Shown in pieces: positions 35,634 through 44,736 of a stretch of 64,000 nt of DNA (positions within the stretch are counted from its first letter, which is position 1; every line of letters begins with the position of its first letter). Both the position numbers and the translations under genes were made by a program. Under the pieces are notes generated by a model. That model was not told the DNA's origin and did not search any database. It saw only the letters and a program-made list of their open reading frames with translations. This DNA comes from Hyphomicrobium_A sp963776675 (lineage in GTDB: Bacteria; Pseudomonadota; Alphaproteobacteria; Rhizobiales; Hyphomicrobiaceae): the NCBI GenBank assembly GCA_963776675.1, contig CAVZNR010000034.1:1-64000 (forward strand), given 5' to 3'.

Positions 35634-35801
35634 ATGAGCAGCCCAATCGCCAAATGGGAAGGTGCGGCACAGTACTTCACCTACGCCGACAAACCGACGG
35701 TGCTCTACATCGTCCTAGGAATATCCATTGCCCTGACCGTGCTCTCCATCATCAAGGTCGGGAACCACGAGAAGGAGTGTTATGAGAAGTTGAAGAGCTA
35801 G
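35634..35801 (+). CDS. 55-residue single-span membrane protein downstream of amt
   Basis: ATG at 35634 with a strong AAGGAG ten bases upstream, 42 bases after the amt stop and before the shared terminator. The protein has an amphipathic N-terminus (SSPIAKWEGAAQYFTYADK), one span (PTVLYIVLGISIALTVLSII) and a short charged tail (KVGNHEKECYEKLKS) with one Cys. It has the look of a small accessory subunit of the transporter. I do not recognise a named family. Confidence 0.7.
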   Translation: MSSPIAKWEGAAQYFTYADKPTVLYIVLGISIALTVLSIIKVGNHEKECYEKLKS

Positions 35802-35824
35802 ACGTTAAGTTGCACTTCTCCCCA

Positions 35825-35869
35825 AGCCTTGTCCGGTGCTCGATCCACGCCGGGCAAGGCTCCCTTTTT
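35825..35869 (+). terminator. Terminator of the amt operon
   Basis: Arms AGCCTTGTCCGG (35825-35836) and CCGGGCAAGGCT (35850-35861), pairing over 12 bases with one G-U, followed by CCCTTTTT. It lies 24 bases after the small membrane-protein gene. Confidence 0.8.
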
Positions 35870-35961
35870 GGGGGACCGCTTCTCGCAACCCATCAAGAAC
35901 GGACCGCGGCGGCATCGATTTTCTGGAACCGGTTTCTACGATGCCGTCGCTGCTACCCTCT

Positions 35962-36576
35962 TCAGGCGACAACGACCTCGTAGCCGAACTCGGCGGAGGA
36001 TGCGGCTAGCCAGGACCAGAAACTCTTGGCGAGGCTACGGTTGACGATGAGATCGAAGGTCGGCGCCTCGTCGACTTGCCAGAGCTGGCAGCCGATGTGC
36101 GCAATCTCCGTCACCGCCGCGCTGCCGGGACCGAAAACACGCGCATCGAGATCGATGGGGCAGCCCTTGGCCAGAACATCGCGGGCACGCGGCCCCGCTA
36201 CACGCAGGACGACCTTTCCCGAGGAATGATCGATGACGGAGGCGATGCCGGCGAGGGCATCCGTCAGGCGCTCGACTGCCGTGAGGCTGCGCTCCCCCTC
36301 AGACAGGACGAACCACTGTCCCGGTGCTGAACCCACGACCACCATGCCATCCCCTGTCTCGCAACGCGGGCCCTCTTCTGGCGTAGCACCGCTGACGGCC
36401 GAGAGCCATTCCACCACCTCCCAGACCTTATCTTTGCGAGCCGCGATGTGCGCGATCGCCAAGTCCCTGCGTTCGGAAAGGAACACACCCGGTTGGCTAT
36501 CGCCGCGGGCACCGTAGCGACCAATCCTCGCCGTGCCTGCGAGCGCGGAGCGCGCGATGAGTTCGGAGCTAGCCAC
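35962..36576 (-). CDS. mgdD: N-methylglutamate dehydrogenase subunit D (sarcosine oxidase gamma-like)
   Basis: 204 residues from a GTG at 36576 that overlaps the end of mgdC; GGGAGAA lies seven bases upstream. It has the SoxG pattern: SALAGTARIGRYGA, IAARKDKVWEVVEWL, GPGQWFVL-type motif (SAPGQWFVLSEGE), VIDHSSGKVVLRVAGPRARDVLAKGCPIDL and FDLIVNRSLAKSFWSWL. In tetrameric sarcosine oxidases the gamma subunit is structural. Its position as last gene of the mgs-gmaS-mgd run makes MgdD the better name than SoxG. Confidence 0.85.
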   Translation of the reverse strand: MASSELIARSALAGTARIGRYGARGDSQPGVFLSERRDLAIAHIAARKDKVWEVVEWLSAVSGATPEEGPRCETGDGMVVVGSAPGQWFVLSEGERSLTAVERLTDALAGIASVIDHSSGKVVLRVAGPRARDVLAKGCPIDLDARVFGPGSAAVTEIAHIGCQLWQVDEAPTFDLIVNRSLAKSFWSWLAASSAEFGYEVVVA

Positions 36577-39557
36577 GCAGCCGTTCTCCCTTCGGGTCGA
36601 TAAATACAGGATCGACGACGCGGCAGGCGACATCGGATCCGCGCAATAGATCGACGACACGGATCGTTTCGCCAATGCGCGCCCGGCCGCGGCGCAGGAA
36701 CGCGAGCGCGATGTCGTGTCCCAGTGTGGGGGAATGCGCCACCGAGGACACGTGCCCCTCGTCGTGGGCGGCGGTCGTGGGACGTCCCGGAGCTACGAGG
36801 TGCGCACCCGCCAGCAGCTTGCCGGCCGGGTCGATGGGGACGAGCCCCACCAGGACCGCCCGATCTTCACCAGTGAGCGCCGGCCGCATGGCCATCACGC
36901 GCCCCACCCAATCCTTGCTGCGACCGGCGAGCTTGCCCAGGCCGAGGTCGCCCAATGTCGTGCGCCCGTCGATCTCGGGGCCGCTGGCATGCCCCTTTTC
37001 GATGCGCAGCACGTTGAGCGCTTCGGTGCCGTAAGGCGTAATGCCAAGGTCGGCGGCACGTTCCATCAGCAGCCGGATGAGCGCGTCCCCGAGCTCGGCT
37101 GCGATGGCTATCTCGTAGGCCAGCTCACCCGAGAACGAGACGCGGAACAGTCGGCAGGGCGCGCCATCGACCGCAACTTCCACATAGCCCATGTAGGGCA
37201 GTGCCTCGTTCGAGATGTCGCCGGGGTGGTCGACCACCATCTCCAGGGCCTCGCGTGCGCGCGGACCGGCCACGGCCAGCTGACACCACTGCTCCGTCAC
37301 CGGGACGATCGAGACGTCGAGCTGAGGCCACAGCACCTTGAGGCAGAAATCGAGATGCTCGAGCACCTTTCCAGCGTTGGCGGTCGTCGTCGTGGTGACG
37401 AAGTGCTGGGGCCCGATGCGGGCCACCGTTCCGTCGTCCATGGCGAAGCCGTCCTCGCGCAGCATGATGCCGTAGCGCACCTTGCCGACCGCGAGCGTCG
37501 ACAGCGTGTTCGCGTAGACCCGATCCAGGAAAGCCGCGGCATCGGGGCCGGCCACGTCGATCTTACCCAGCGTCGAGACATCGCAGACACCGACGCCCGT
37601 GCGCACCGTGCGCGCCTCGCGCGCCACGCTTTCCTGCCAGCTCGTCTCGCCGGGGTGACGGTAGTACTGCGCCCTGAGCCAGAGCCCGGCCTCGGCGAAC
37701 ACGGCGCCGTTCTGTAGCGCCCAGTCGTGCGTCGGCGACAAACGCGTTGGACGAAAATCCTTGCCGCGGCTGTGACCGGCAAAAGCGCCGAAGCTCACCG
37801 GCGTGTACGGCGGCCGGAAGACCGTGGTCCCGACCTCCGGGATCGAACGCCCCGTCAGCTCCGCCATGACGGCGAGCGCGGTGACGTTCGCGGTCTTGCC
37901 CTGATCGGTCGCCATCCCGAGCGTGGTGTAGCGCTTCAAGTGCTCAACCGCGGCATAGCCCTCGCGATGGGCCAGCGCGATATCGGACACGGTCACGTCG
38001 TTCTGGAAATCGACGAACGTCTTGCCTTTGCCGCTTTTCACGTGCCAGAGCGGGGTCGGCGCCGAATGCAGGCTCGCCCATCTACGAGTGGGAGCGGCCG
38101 CAGCCGCAACGGAGAACCCGGCCTCATTGCGCGGCCTCGGCACCCAGTCTGGCACCGTCGGCGAGCGCCTCTTGAAGCGAAAAGTGGCCCGGCCGCAGCG
38201 CCGCCAGCAGACATGCCGGGGGGCGTGCCACCCGGAACAAAGGCTTTGATGTCGTCGCTCCACACCGGCCTGGCGCCGAGGTGACACGTCAGATTGAGCG
38301 CGGGGTTCCAGCCATTCGAGACGGCAACGAGATCGCAGTCGATGGTGGCGCGATCACCCTTCCTATCGAGGACTTCCACAGCTTCGACGTGGCGCCCGCC
38401 GAGCACGCGCGTCACGATGCTTGCCCGCAGAACCGCGCGCGGCGGGTTGCTCGGCAAGGGCGGCGTTTCCTCGCGCGGATCTACGACGGCCGCAACGTCT
38501 ACGCCGGCCCTCATCAAAGCGTCCACCGTGCGCCAGCCGTCGTCGCAGGCTGTAAAGACGACGGCGCGCCGTCCCGGCGCCACGCCGAAACGCGAAACAT
38601 AGGTACGAACGGCGCCGGCCAGCATCACGCCGGGACGATCGTTGTTGCCGAATGCCAGCGGTCGCTCGATCGCGCCCGCGGCGAGCACCGCCCGCTTGGC
38701 CACGATCCGCCAGCCGCGCTGGCGCGGCTCGAACGGCGGCGGCGCCGGCAGGTGGTCGTTGACGCGCTCCACGGCACCGTAGATCCCATGGTCGTAGACG
38801 CCAAAAACGGTCGTGCGGGGCATGAGGCGAACATTGTCGAGCGCGGCCAGCTCATCGATGGCGTCCTGCGCCCACGCGGCAGCAGACTTGCCGTCGATGA
38901 TGTCGTCTTCCGCCAGCAACCGGCCACCGAGCCGGAAATCCTCATCTGCAAGGATGACACGTGCGCCCGCGCGCCCCGCCGTCAGCGCCGCCATCAGGCC
39001 CGTCGCGCCCGCGCCGACGACGAGCACGTCGCAATGGACGAAGGCCTTTTCGTAGGCGTCGGGATCGGGAAGCCTTGATGCGCGTCCAAGCCCCGCGGCC
39101 CGCCGGATCACCGGCTCGTAGAGCCATTCCCAGAAGGCCGACGGCCACATGAAAGTCTTGTAGTAGAAGCCAGCGCCGAACATCGGCGCGAAGAGCTGGT
39201 TGACCGCGAGCACGTCGAAGCCGAGCGACGGCCAGCGGTTCTGGCTCTTGGCGACGAGCCCGTCGTAAAGCTCGGCGATGGTTGCTCGCGTATTCGGCTC
39301 CAGGCGGGCGCCCGAGCGCAATTCGACGAGCGCGTTGGGCTCCTCCGAGCCCGCCGTCAGAATTCCCCGCGGCCGGTGATATTTGAACGACCGTCCGACG
39401 AGCCTCACGCCGTTTGCCAGCAGCGCAGAGGCGAGCGTGTCCCCGGGGTGCCCCACATAAGGGGCGCCGTCGAACGAAAAATTCACCGTGCGCGTGCGGT
39501 CGATGAGACCGCCGCCGCCGAGCCGCCCGGACTGTGAGACGCAGTGCTTGCCGGCAT
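36569..39557 (-). CDS. mgdC: N-methylglutamate dehydrogenase subunit C (sarcosine oxidase alpha-like), broken by several frame changes
   Basis: The two-part frame encodes a protein of nearly 1,000 residues, the SoxA length. The N-terminal half has an N-terminal beta-grasp domain (FDGAPYVGHPGDTLASALLANG, SFKYHRPRGI), then a dinucleotide fold (HCDVLVVGAGATGLMAALTAG) and AGAIERPLAFGNNDRPGVMLAG. The C-terminal half is the GcvT-like folate domain (YTTLGMATDQGKTANV, TPVSFGAFAGHSRG, CDVSTLGKIDVAGPDA, MSFSGELAYE-type motif). Frame changes are needed near 39545 (to use the ATG overlapping the mgdB stop), near 38195 (one extra G in 'gccgggccac') and near 38125, after HFSLQEALADGARLGAEAAQ. The product would carry NAD+ and tetrahydrofolate sites, releasing the methyl group as methylene-tetrahydrofolate or formaldehyde. 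Confidence 0.85.
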
Positions 39558-39823
39558 CACTCAGTTTCCAAGGACGCAGCGAAGGCAACGTGCGCGATGG
39601 CGTGCGTGCGCGTGTCGCGCTCGACAACGAGCCACGAGCGGCAGCCTGCGCGGTGATACCAAAGCTCCAAAAGCGGTCCGGCGGGATTGTCGCGAACGTA
39701 GACGTAATCGGAGAAAGCGGCCTCCGCGTCGGGCGCGTCCGCATCGGGTCGGCGCACGTGAGCCCCACGGTAGGTAAACTCCTGGGCGTCACGCTCGCCG
39801 CAATAGGGGCACTTGATGCGCAT
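39557..39823 (-). CDS. mgdB: N-methylglutamate dehydrogenase subunit B (sarcosine oxidase delta-like)
   Basis: 88 residues from the ATG at 39823. SoxD family: MRIKCPYCGERDAQEFTYRG with the zinc-binding CPYC and later HRAGCRSW, YVYVRDNPAGPLLELWYH, and a C-terminal RDTRTHAI. The delta subunit binds zinc and sits beside the alpha subunit. Seven bases separate it from mgdA, and its stop overlaps the expected mgdC start (TGATG). Confidence 0.92.
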   Translation of the reverse strand: MRIKCPYCGERDAQEFTYRGAHVRRPDADAPDAEAAFSDYVYVRDNPAGPLLELWYHRAGCRSWLVVERDTRTHAIAHVAFAASLETE

Positions 39824-39830
39824 TGCGTCC

Positions 39831-41081
39831 TCAGTGCAGGTTGGGCTGGGCGCCGGCGCCCTTTTCATCGATCACATCGCCGCGGGCGTAGCGGCCGAGC
39901 CGGTAGGCAGCCGCCACGGGGTGGGGCTCGTCCTTGGCGATGAGATGGGCAAAGCACCAGCCCGCGGCAGGTGTCGCTTTGAAGCCGCCGTAGTTCCAAG
40001 CGCCGTTGAGATAAAGCCGGTCCACCGGCGTCTTGTCGATGATGGGTGAGCCGTCCATCGACATGTCGACGAGGCCGCCCCAGTTGCGCAGGACGCGCAG
40101 GCGAGCGAGGTTGGGAAAGAGCGCGAGCGCACCCTCCACCACATCCTCGACCACCGGCAGATTTCCCCGCTGGGCATACGAGTTGTAGCCGTCGATGTCG
40201 CCGCCGAACACGAGCCCACCCTTGTCGGACTGGCTGACGTAAAAGTGGCCGGCACCAAAGGTGACAACGTTGTCGACTAAGGGTTTCAGCCCCTCGCTGA
40301 CGAAGGCCTGCATGACGTGGCTCTCGATGGGCAGCCGCAGGCCCGCCATGGCAGCGACGCGTGACGTGTTACCGGCACACGAGAGCGCCAGCTTGTCGGC
40401 GCCAATGAAGCCGCGCGTGGTCTCGACGCCCTCCGCCCGGCCGTCGGCAACGCGGATGCCGACCACCTCACAGTTTTCGATGATGTCGACTCCGAGCGTG
40501 TCGGCGCCGCGCGCATAGCCCCAGGCGACCGCATCGTGTCTCGCGGTGCCGCCGCGCGGCTGCAGCAGCCCGCCCAGGATCGGGAAACGCGGGTTCTCGA
40601 AATCCGCAAACGGAATCATAGCGCGTACCTGCTCGCGATCGAGCAGCTCGGCATCGACGCCGTGCATACGCATGGCGTTTCCGCGCCGCGCATAGGCATT
40701 GCGCTGCGCATCCGAATGGAAGACGTTGAGCACCCCGCGCTGGCTTACCATCACGTTGTAGTTCAGCTCGCGCTCCAGCCCTTCCCACAGCTTCATCGAC
40801 CATTCGTAGAACGGGATGTTGCCAGGCAGCAGGTAGTTGGAGCGGATGATGGTGGTGTTGCGCCCCACATTGCCACCCCCGAGGTAGCCCTTCTCCACGA
40901 CGGCAACGTTGCGAATGCCATGCTCTTTGGCGAGGTAGTACGCCGTCGCCAGACCGTGCCCGCCGGCGCCGACGATCACAACGTCATAGTGGGGCTTGGG
41001 CTCGGCACGCCGCCAGGCGGGCGTCCATCCGCGGTTCCCGCGCAAGGCCTGCTCGACGAGACTGAAAATAGAATAGTGCAC
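39831..41081 (-). CDS. mgdA: N-methylglutamate dehydrogenase subunit A (sarcosine oxidase beta-like)
   Basis: 416 residues from a GTG. The FAD/FMN-binding catalytic subunit: HYSIFSLVEQALRGNRGW start, dinucleotide motif VIVGAGGHGLATAYYL, GGGNVGRNTTIIRSNY, the covalent flavin histidine in GGTARHDAVAWGYARGA, and the C-terminal DMSMDGSPIIDKTP and NGAWNYGGFKATPAAGW. This subunit oxidises the N-methyl amine. It is the first gene after the two palindromes that follow gmaS, so mgdABCD is probably transcribed with the upstream mgs-gmaS genes but tuned separately. Confidence 0.93.
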   Translation of the reverse strand: MHYSIFSLVEQALRGNRGWTPAWRRAEPKPHYDVVIVGAGGHGLATAYYLAKEHGIRNVAVVEKGYLGGGNVGRNTTIIRSNYLLPGNIPFYEWSMKLWEGLERELNYNVMVSQRGVLNVFHSDAQRNAYARRGNAMRMHGVDAELLDREQVRAMIPFADFENPRFPILGGLLQPRGGTARHDAVAWGYARGADTLGVDIIENCEVVGIRVADGRAEGVETTRGFIGADKLALSCAGNTSRVAAMAGLRLPIESHVMQAFVSEGLKPLVDNVVTFGAGHFYVSQSDKGGLVFGGDIDGYNSYAQRGNLPVVEDVVEGALALFPNLARLRVLRNWGGLVDMSMDGSPIIDKTPVDRLYLNGAWNYGGFKATPAAGWCFAHLIAKDEPHPVAAAYRLGRYARGDVIDEKGAGAQPNLH

Positions 41082-41113
41082 GGGACTTTGAGCCTTGTGG
41101 AGCCGAGTGCGCG

Positions 41114-41188
41114 CTAGTGTCCCGATCGCGAAGTTCGTCAGACTTAGCGGCTGGCGTTGAACGAACTTCGCGATCGAAAGGGCACTAG
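41114..41188. repeat. Large palindromic element 1 (75 bp)
   Basis: Ends CTAGTG and CACTAG enclose perfect 16-base inverted arms at 41123-41138 and 41161-41176 (CGATCGCGAAGTTCGT and its complement) with a 22-base loop; the stem extends outward to the termini with one mismatch and a three-A bulge. It lies 33 bases upstream of the mgdA start. Confidence 0.9.
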
Positions 41189-41203
41189 CTAACCTATGAT
41201 TCT

Positions 41204-41280
41204 CTAGTGCGATTCAGATCGATACATTCGCTTGAGAGCCATGCCGCGAACACGGGCGAATGTCTCGATCATCGCACTAG
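41204..41280. repeat. Large palindromic element 2 (77 bp)
   Basis: Again bounded by CTAGTG and CACTAG. Arms CTAGTGCGAT and ATCGCACTAG are perfect, and an inner stem pairs GATCGATACATTCGC with GCGAATGTCTCGATC (one mismatch). It abuts the gmaS stop codon at 41281 and is 15 bases from element 1, with which it shares only the termini and part of the stem. Confidence 0.9.
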
Positions 41281-42585
41281 CTAGCAGTCGAGCGTGGTCC
41301 GGCGCTCCCACTCGGTCAGGTGACCGGCGTAGTCGTTCCAGTCGAGGGTTTTGAGCTTGGTGTACGCGGAGACGAACGGCTGGCCGAGGCCAGCGGTCAG
41401 GACGCTCGAGCCCTGCAGCGCGCGCAGCGCGTCGAGCAGGTTGAGCGGCAGACGCTTGGCATCCTTCACGGTGTGCCCTTCCGCGTACATGTCGATGTCG
41501 AGGCGCGGCCCCGGATCGCGCTTGTTCTCTATGCCGTCCAGGCCGGCGACCAGCAAAACGGCCGGAAGCAGATACGGGTTCGTGGCGCCGTCCGCGAGAC
41601 GCACCTCGAAGCGGCCCGGATCGGGAATGCGGATCATGTGCGTGCGGTTGTTGCCGGCATACGTGACGGTGTTGGGCGACCACGTGGCACCCGACATCGT
41701 GCGCGGCGCGTTGATGCGCTTGTACGAGTTCACCGTTGGGTTGGTGATGGCGGCGAGAGATTCCGCTGAATGCAGGATGCCGCCGAGAAAGTTGTAGCCG
41801 AGCTGCGAGACGCCGAGCGGCCCGTTACTGTCGTCGAACAGGTTCTGGCCCGAAGAGGTCGACCACAGGGAAACGTGGGCGTGGCAGCCGTTGCCGGTCA
41901 GATTGGAGAACGGCTTGGGCATGAAGGTTGCCCGCAGGCCATGCTTCTCGGCGATGGACTTGACCATGTACTTGAAGAACGCGTGCCGGTCGGCGGTCTT
42001 CAACGCCGAGTCGTAGTTCCAGTTCATCTCGAACTGGCCGTTGGCATCCTCGTGATCGTTCTGATACGGGCCCCAGCCGAGCTCCAGCATGCAGTCGCAG
42101 ATCTCGGTGACGACCTCGTAACGGCGCATCAGAGCCTGTTGGTCGTAGCAGGGCTTGGCCTGATGGTCGCCGGGATCGGAAATGGCGCTGCCGTCGGGCG
42201 TGATCAGGAAATACTCGCATTCGACGCCGGTCTTGAGCTCGTAGCCTTTCTCGGCGGCCCTTGCGAGCACCGACTTCAGGACGTTGCGGGGCGCCTGCTC
42301 CACGGGCTTGCCGTTCATGTAGGGGTCGGCCGCGAGCCAGCCCACCTCCTTGCGCCACGGCAATTGAATGAGGCTGTCGGCATCGGGCATGCCGAACATG
42401 TCAGGGTCGGCGGGTGTCATGTCGAGCCAGCTGGCGAAACCCGCAAAACCTGCGCCCGACTTGGCCATGTCATTGATGGCGGCTGCCGGCACGAGCTTGG
42501 CGCGCATCGTCCCGAACAGGTCGACGAATGAGATGAGGAAGTACTTGATCCCGCGCTCGGCGGCGACCTTCGCCAAGTCCGTCAT
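41281..42585 (-). CDS. gmaS: Gamma-glutamylmethylamide synthetase (glutamine synthetase type III family)
   Basis: 434 residues from the ATG at 42585. Member of the GlnT/GmaS branch: RGIKYFLISFVDLFGTMRAK, GVECEYFLITPDG, GQFEMNWNYDSALKTADRH, NLTGNGCHAHVSLW, NPTVNSYKRINAP and RIPDPGRFEVRLADGATNPYL. GmaS ligates methylamine to glutamate with ATP; GlnT of rhizobia is a close relative acting as glutamine synthetase. The flanking mgsABC and mgdABCD genes make GmaS the likely identity. Palindrome 2 touches its stop codon. Confidence 0.9.
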   Translation of the reverse strand: MTDLAKVAAERGIKYFLISFVDLFGTMRAKLVPAAAINDMAKSGAGFAGFASWLDMTPADPDMFGMPDADSLIQLPWRKEVGWLAADPYMNGKPVEQAPRNVLKSVLARAAEKGYELKTGVECEYFLITPDGSAISDPGDHQAKPCYDQQALMRRYEVVTEICDCMLELGWGPYQNDHEDANGQFEMNWNYDSALKTADRHAFFKYMVKSIAEKHGLRATFMPKPFSNLTGNGCHAHVSLWSTSSGQNLFDDSNGPLGVSQLGYNFLGGILHSAESLAAITNPTVNSYKRINAPRTMSGATWSPNTVTYAGNNRTHMIRIPDPGRFEVRLADGATNPYLLPAVLLVAGLDGIENKRDPGPRLDIDMYAEGHTVKDAKRLPLNLLDALRALQGSSVLTAGLGQPFVSAYTKLKTLDWNDYAGHLTEWERRTTLDC

Positions 42586-42667
42586 ATCCGTTCTCGCTCC
42601 CTCATTACGCGGCCCCAAGGGCGCAATCTTTCGAGTGCCCCGAAGGGAAAACCACTTTCTAGGGGTT

Positions 42668-44047
42668 TTAACCGCCATTCTTCCCAGGAATCCAGCCCGT
42701 GCCCGCAAGCGGCACCCGTGCCATGGCGGCCGCCTCAACCGTGAGGGCGACAAGGTCCTCCGGCTCCAAGTTGTGCACGTGGCTCTTGCCGCACGCACGC
42801 GCGATCGTCTGCGTCTCGAGCGTCAGCACGGAAAGATAGTTCGCCAGTCGGCGTCCCGCCTTGATGGGATCGAGGCGCGCAGCCAGCTCGGGATCCTGCG
42901 TTGTGATGCCGGCGGGATCGCGCCCCTCGTGCCAATCGTCGTAGCAGCCGGGCTTGGTCCCGAGCTTGGCGTACTCCTCCTCGAGCTGAGGAGCGTTGTC
43001 GCCCAGCGCAATCAGCGCCGCCGTGCCGATGGAGACGGCGTCGGCTCCCAGCGCCAAGGCCTTGGCCACGTCGGCGCCGTTGCGGATGCCGCCCGAGACG
43101 ACGAGTTGCACCTTACGGTGCATGCCGAGCTCCTGCAGCGCCTGCACCGCCGGCGGGATCGCCGCAATGATGGGGATGCCGATGTGCTCGATGAAAACCT
43201 CTTGCGTCGCGGCGGTGCCGCCCTGCATGCCGTCCAGCACCACCACGTCGGCGCCGGACTTCACCGCCAGCGCGATGTCGTAGTAGGGGCGCGCCGCGCC
43301 GACCTTCACGTAAATCGGCACCTTCCAGTCGGTGATCTCGCGCAATTCCCCGATCTTGATCTCGAGGTCGTCCGGCCCCGTCCAGTCGGGATGGCGGCAG
43401 GCCGAGCGCTGGTCGATGCCCTCGGGCAGCGTCCGCATGTGCGCCACGCGCTCGGAGATCTTCTGCCCGAGCAGCATACCGCCGCCGCCCGGCTTGGCGC
43501 CCTGGCCGATGACGATCTCGATGGCGTCGGCCTTGCGCAGATGATCGGGGTTCATGCCGTAGCGAGACGGCAGGATCTGATAGACGAGCAGCTTCGAGTG
43601 GCCGCGCTCCTCTTCCGTCATGCCGCCGTCACCGGTCGTGGTCGAGGTGCCGGCCTGCGTCGCGCCGCGGCCCAGCGCCTCTTTGGCCGGCCCCGACAGA
43701 GAGCCGAAGCTCATGCCGGCAATGGTGATGGGGATCTTGAGAGTGATCGGATTCTTGGCGAAGCGGTTGCCGAGTGTGACGGACGTATCGCACTTCTCCC
43801 GGTAGCCTTCGAGCGGGTAGCGGCTCATGGAGGCGCCGAGGAACAAGAGGTCGTCGAAGTGCGGAACCTTGCGCTTCGCGCCACCGCCGCGGATGTCGTA
43901 GATGCCCGTCGCAGCCGCGCGTTGTATCTCGGCGATTGCGTGCTCGTCGAAGGTCGACGAGGCGCGTGGCGGCGTATGCACCCAGCGGTCGCCGCTCTTC
44001 TGCGGTGCCCCGCGGGCTTTCTGACTCTGGCGGTCCTCCCCACTCAT
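42668..44047 (-). CDS. mgsC: N-methylglutamate synthase subunit C (FMN-dependent glutamate synthase domain)
   Basis: 459 residues; its ATG overlaps the mgsB stop (ATGA). The GltS-type TIM barrel shows RGGGAKRKVPHFDDLLFLGAS, TIAGMSFGSLSGPAKEALG, GTSTTTGDGGMTEEERG, IGQGAKPGGGGMLLGQKIS, VVVLDGMQGGTAATQEVFI and the phosphate-binding VVSGGIRNGADVAKALALGADAVSIGTAALIALG (seen as motifs GGIRNGAD and GADAVSIGT). It corresponds to GlxD/MgsC. Eighty-two bases separate it from gmaS. Confidence 0.92.
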   Translation of the reverse strand: MSGEDRQSQKARGAPQKSGDRWVHTPPRASSTFDEHAIAEIQRAAATGIYDIRGGGAKRKVPHFDDLLFLGASMSRYPLEGYREKCDTSVTLGNRFAKNPITLKIPITIAGMSFGSLSGPAKEALGRGATQAGTSTTTGDGGMTEEERGHSKLLVYQILPSRYGMNPDHLRKADAIEIVIGQGAKPGGGGMLLGQKISERVAHMRTLPEGIDQRSACRHPDWTGPDDLEIKIGELREITDWKVPIYVKVGAARPYYDIALAVKSGADVVVLDGMQGGTAATQEVFIEHIGIPIIAAIPPAVQALQELGMHRKVQLVVSGGIRNGADVAKALALGADAVSIGTAALIALGDNAPQLEEEYAKLGTKPGCYDDWHEGRDPAGITTQDPELAARLDPIKAGRRLANYLSVLTLETQTIARACGKSHVHNLEPEDLVALTVEAAAMARVPLAGTGWIPGKNGG

Positions 44048-44736
44048 CCGTAGGCCTCGAGGTTGTCGATTTTAAAATTATAGAGCCGCCGCGCCGACCC
44101 GTAGCGCTTGAACTCGCCGACGTCGATCTCGCCGCCCAACCCACCCGCGTCGAGAAGCGCGCGCAACTGCACCTTGTGCACATCCTGCAGCGCCTTCTCG
44201 ATACAGTCGGCGCCGAGGCTCGTCACGCCTCCGCGCACGAACAGGCGCGCCTCGTAAATGGAATCGCCCAACGCCTCGCCGGTATTGCCCAGAACCACGA
44301 GCGTCCCCGCCTGAGCCATGAAGCCCGACATGTGGCCGACGTTGCCCTTGACGATGATATCGATGCCGCGATTGGAGATGCCGCAGCGCGCCGAAGCGTT
44401 ACCGTCGATAACCAGAAGTCCGCCGCAGCCCGTCGCCCCGGCCGATTGCGAGGCGTCACCCTTCACATGCACGCGCCCTGACATCATGTTCTCGGCGACC
44501 CCGGTTCCAGCGCTGCCGTTGATGATGATCTCCGCCTCTTTATTCATGCCGGCGCAGTAGTAGCCGACATTGCCGTCAATCTCGATCGAGAGGGGCGCAT
44601 CGACGCCAGCGGCAACCGCGTGCCGCCCGCGCGTATTGATAATGCGCCAATTCTTTTCCTCGGGGCTCCCGGTCTGATCGTGGAGCATCTGATTGAGCTC
44701 GCGCAGCGGTGTGACATCGAGATCGACAAGCTTCAC
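44044..44736 (-). CDS. mgsB: N-methylglutamate synthase subunit B (GXGXG beta-helix domain)
   Basis: 230 residues from a GTG overlapping the mgsA stop (GTGA). The right-handed beta-helix of the glutamate synthase C-terminal domain is evident in repeated G-rich turns: GNVGYYCAGMNKEAEIIINGSAG, GRVHVKGDASQSAGATG, GLLVIDGNASARCGIS, GNVGHMSGFMAQAGTLVVLGNTG. Corresponds to GlxC/MgsB; it links the amidotransferase and FMN subunits. Confidence 0.92.
   Translation of the reverse strand: MKLVDLDVTPLRELNQMLHDQTGSPEEKNWRIINTRGRHAVAAGVDAPLSIEIDGNVGYYCAGMNKEAEIIINGSAGTGVAENMMSGRVHVKGDASQSAGATGCGGLLVIDGNASARCGISNRGIDIIVKGNVGHMSGFMAQAGTLVVLGNTGEALGDSIYEARLFVRGGVTSLGADCIEKALQDVHKVQLRALLDAGGLGGEIDVGEFKRYGSARRLYNFKIDNLEAYG

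Noticed and set aside
35962..41081. Heterotetrameric sarcosine oxidase (soxBDAG) as the name for these four genes
   Set aside because: Sequence family is the same, but placement directly behind mgsABC and gmaS favours N-methylglutamate dehydrogenase; kept as the main alternative.
41101..41280. The palindromes as simple rho-independent terminators
   Set aside because: The stems are long and lack T-tracts on either strand, and shared CTAGTG/CACTAG ends suggest a repeat element; termination is not excluded but not the best description.
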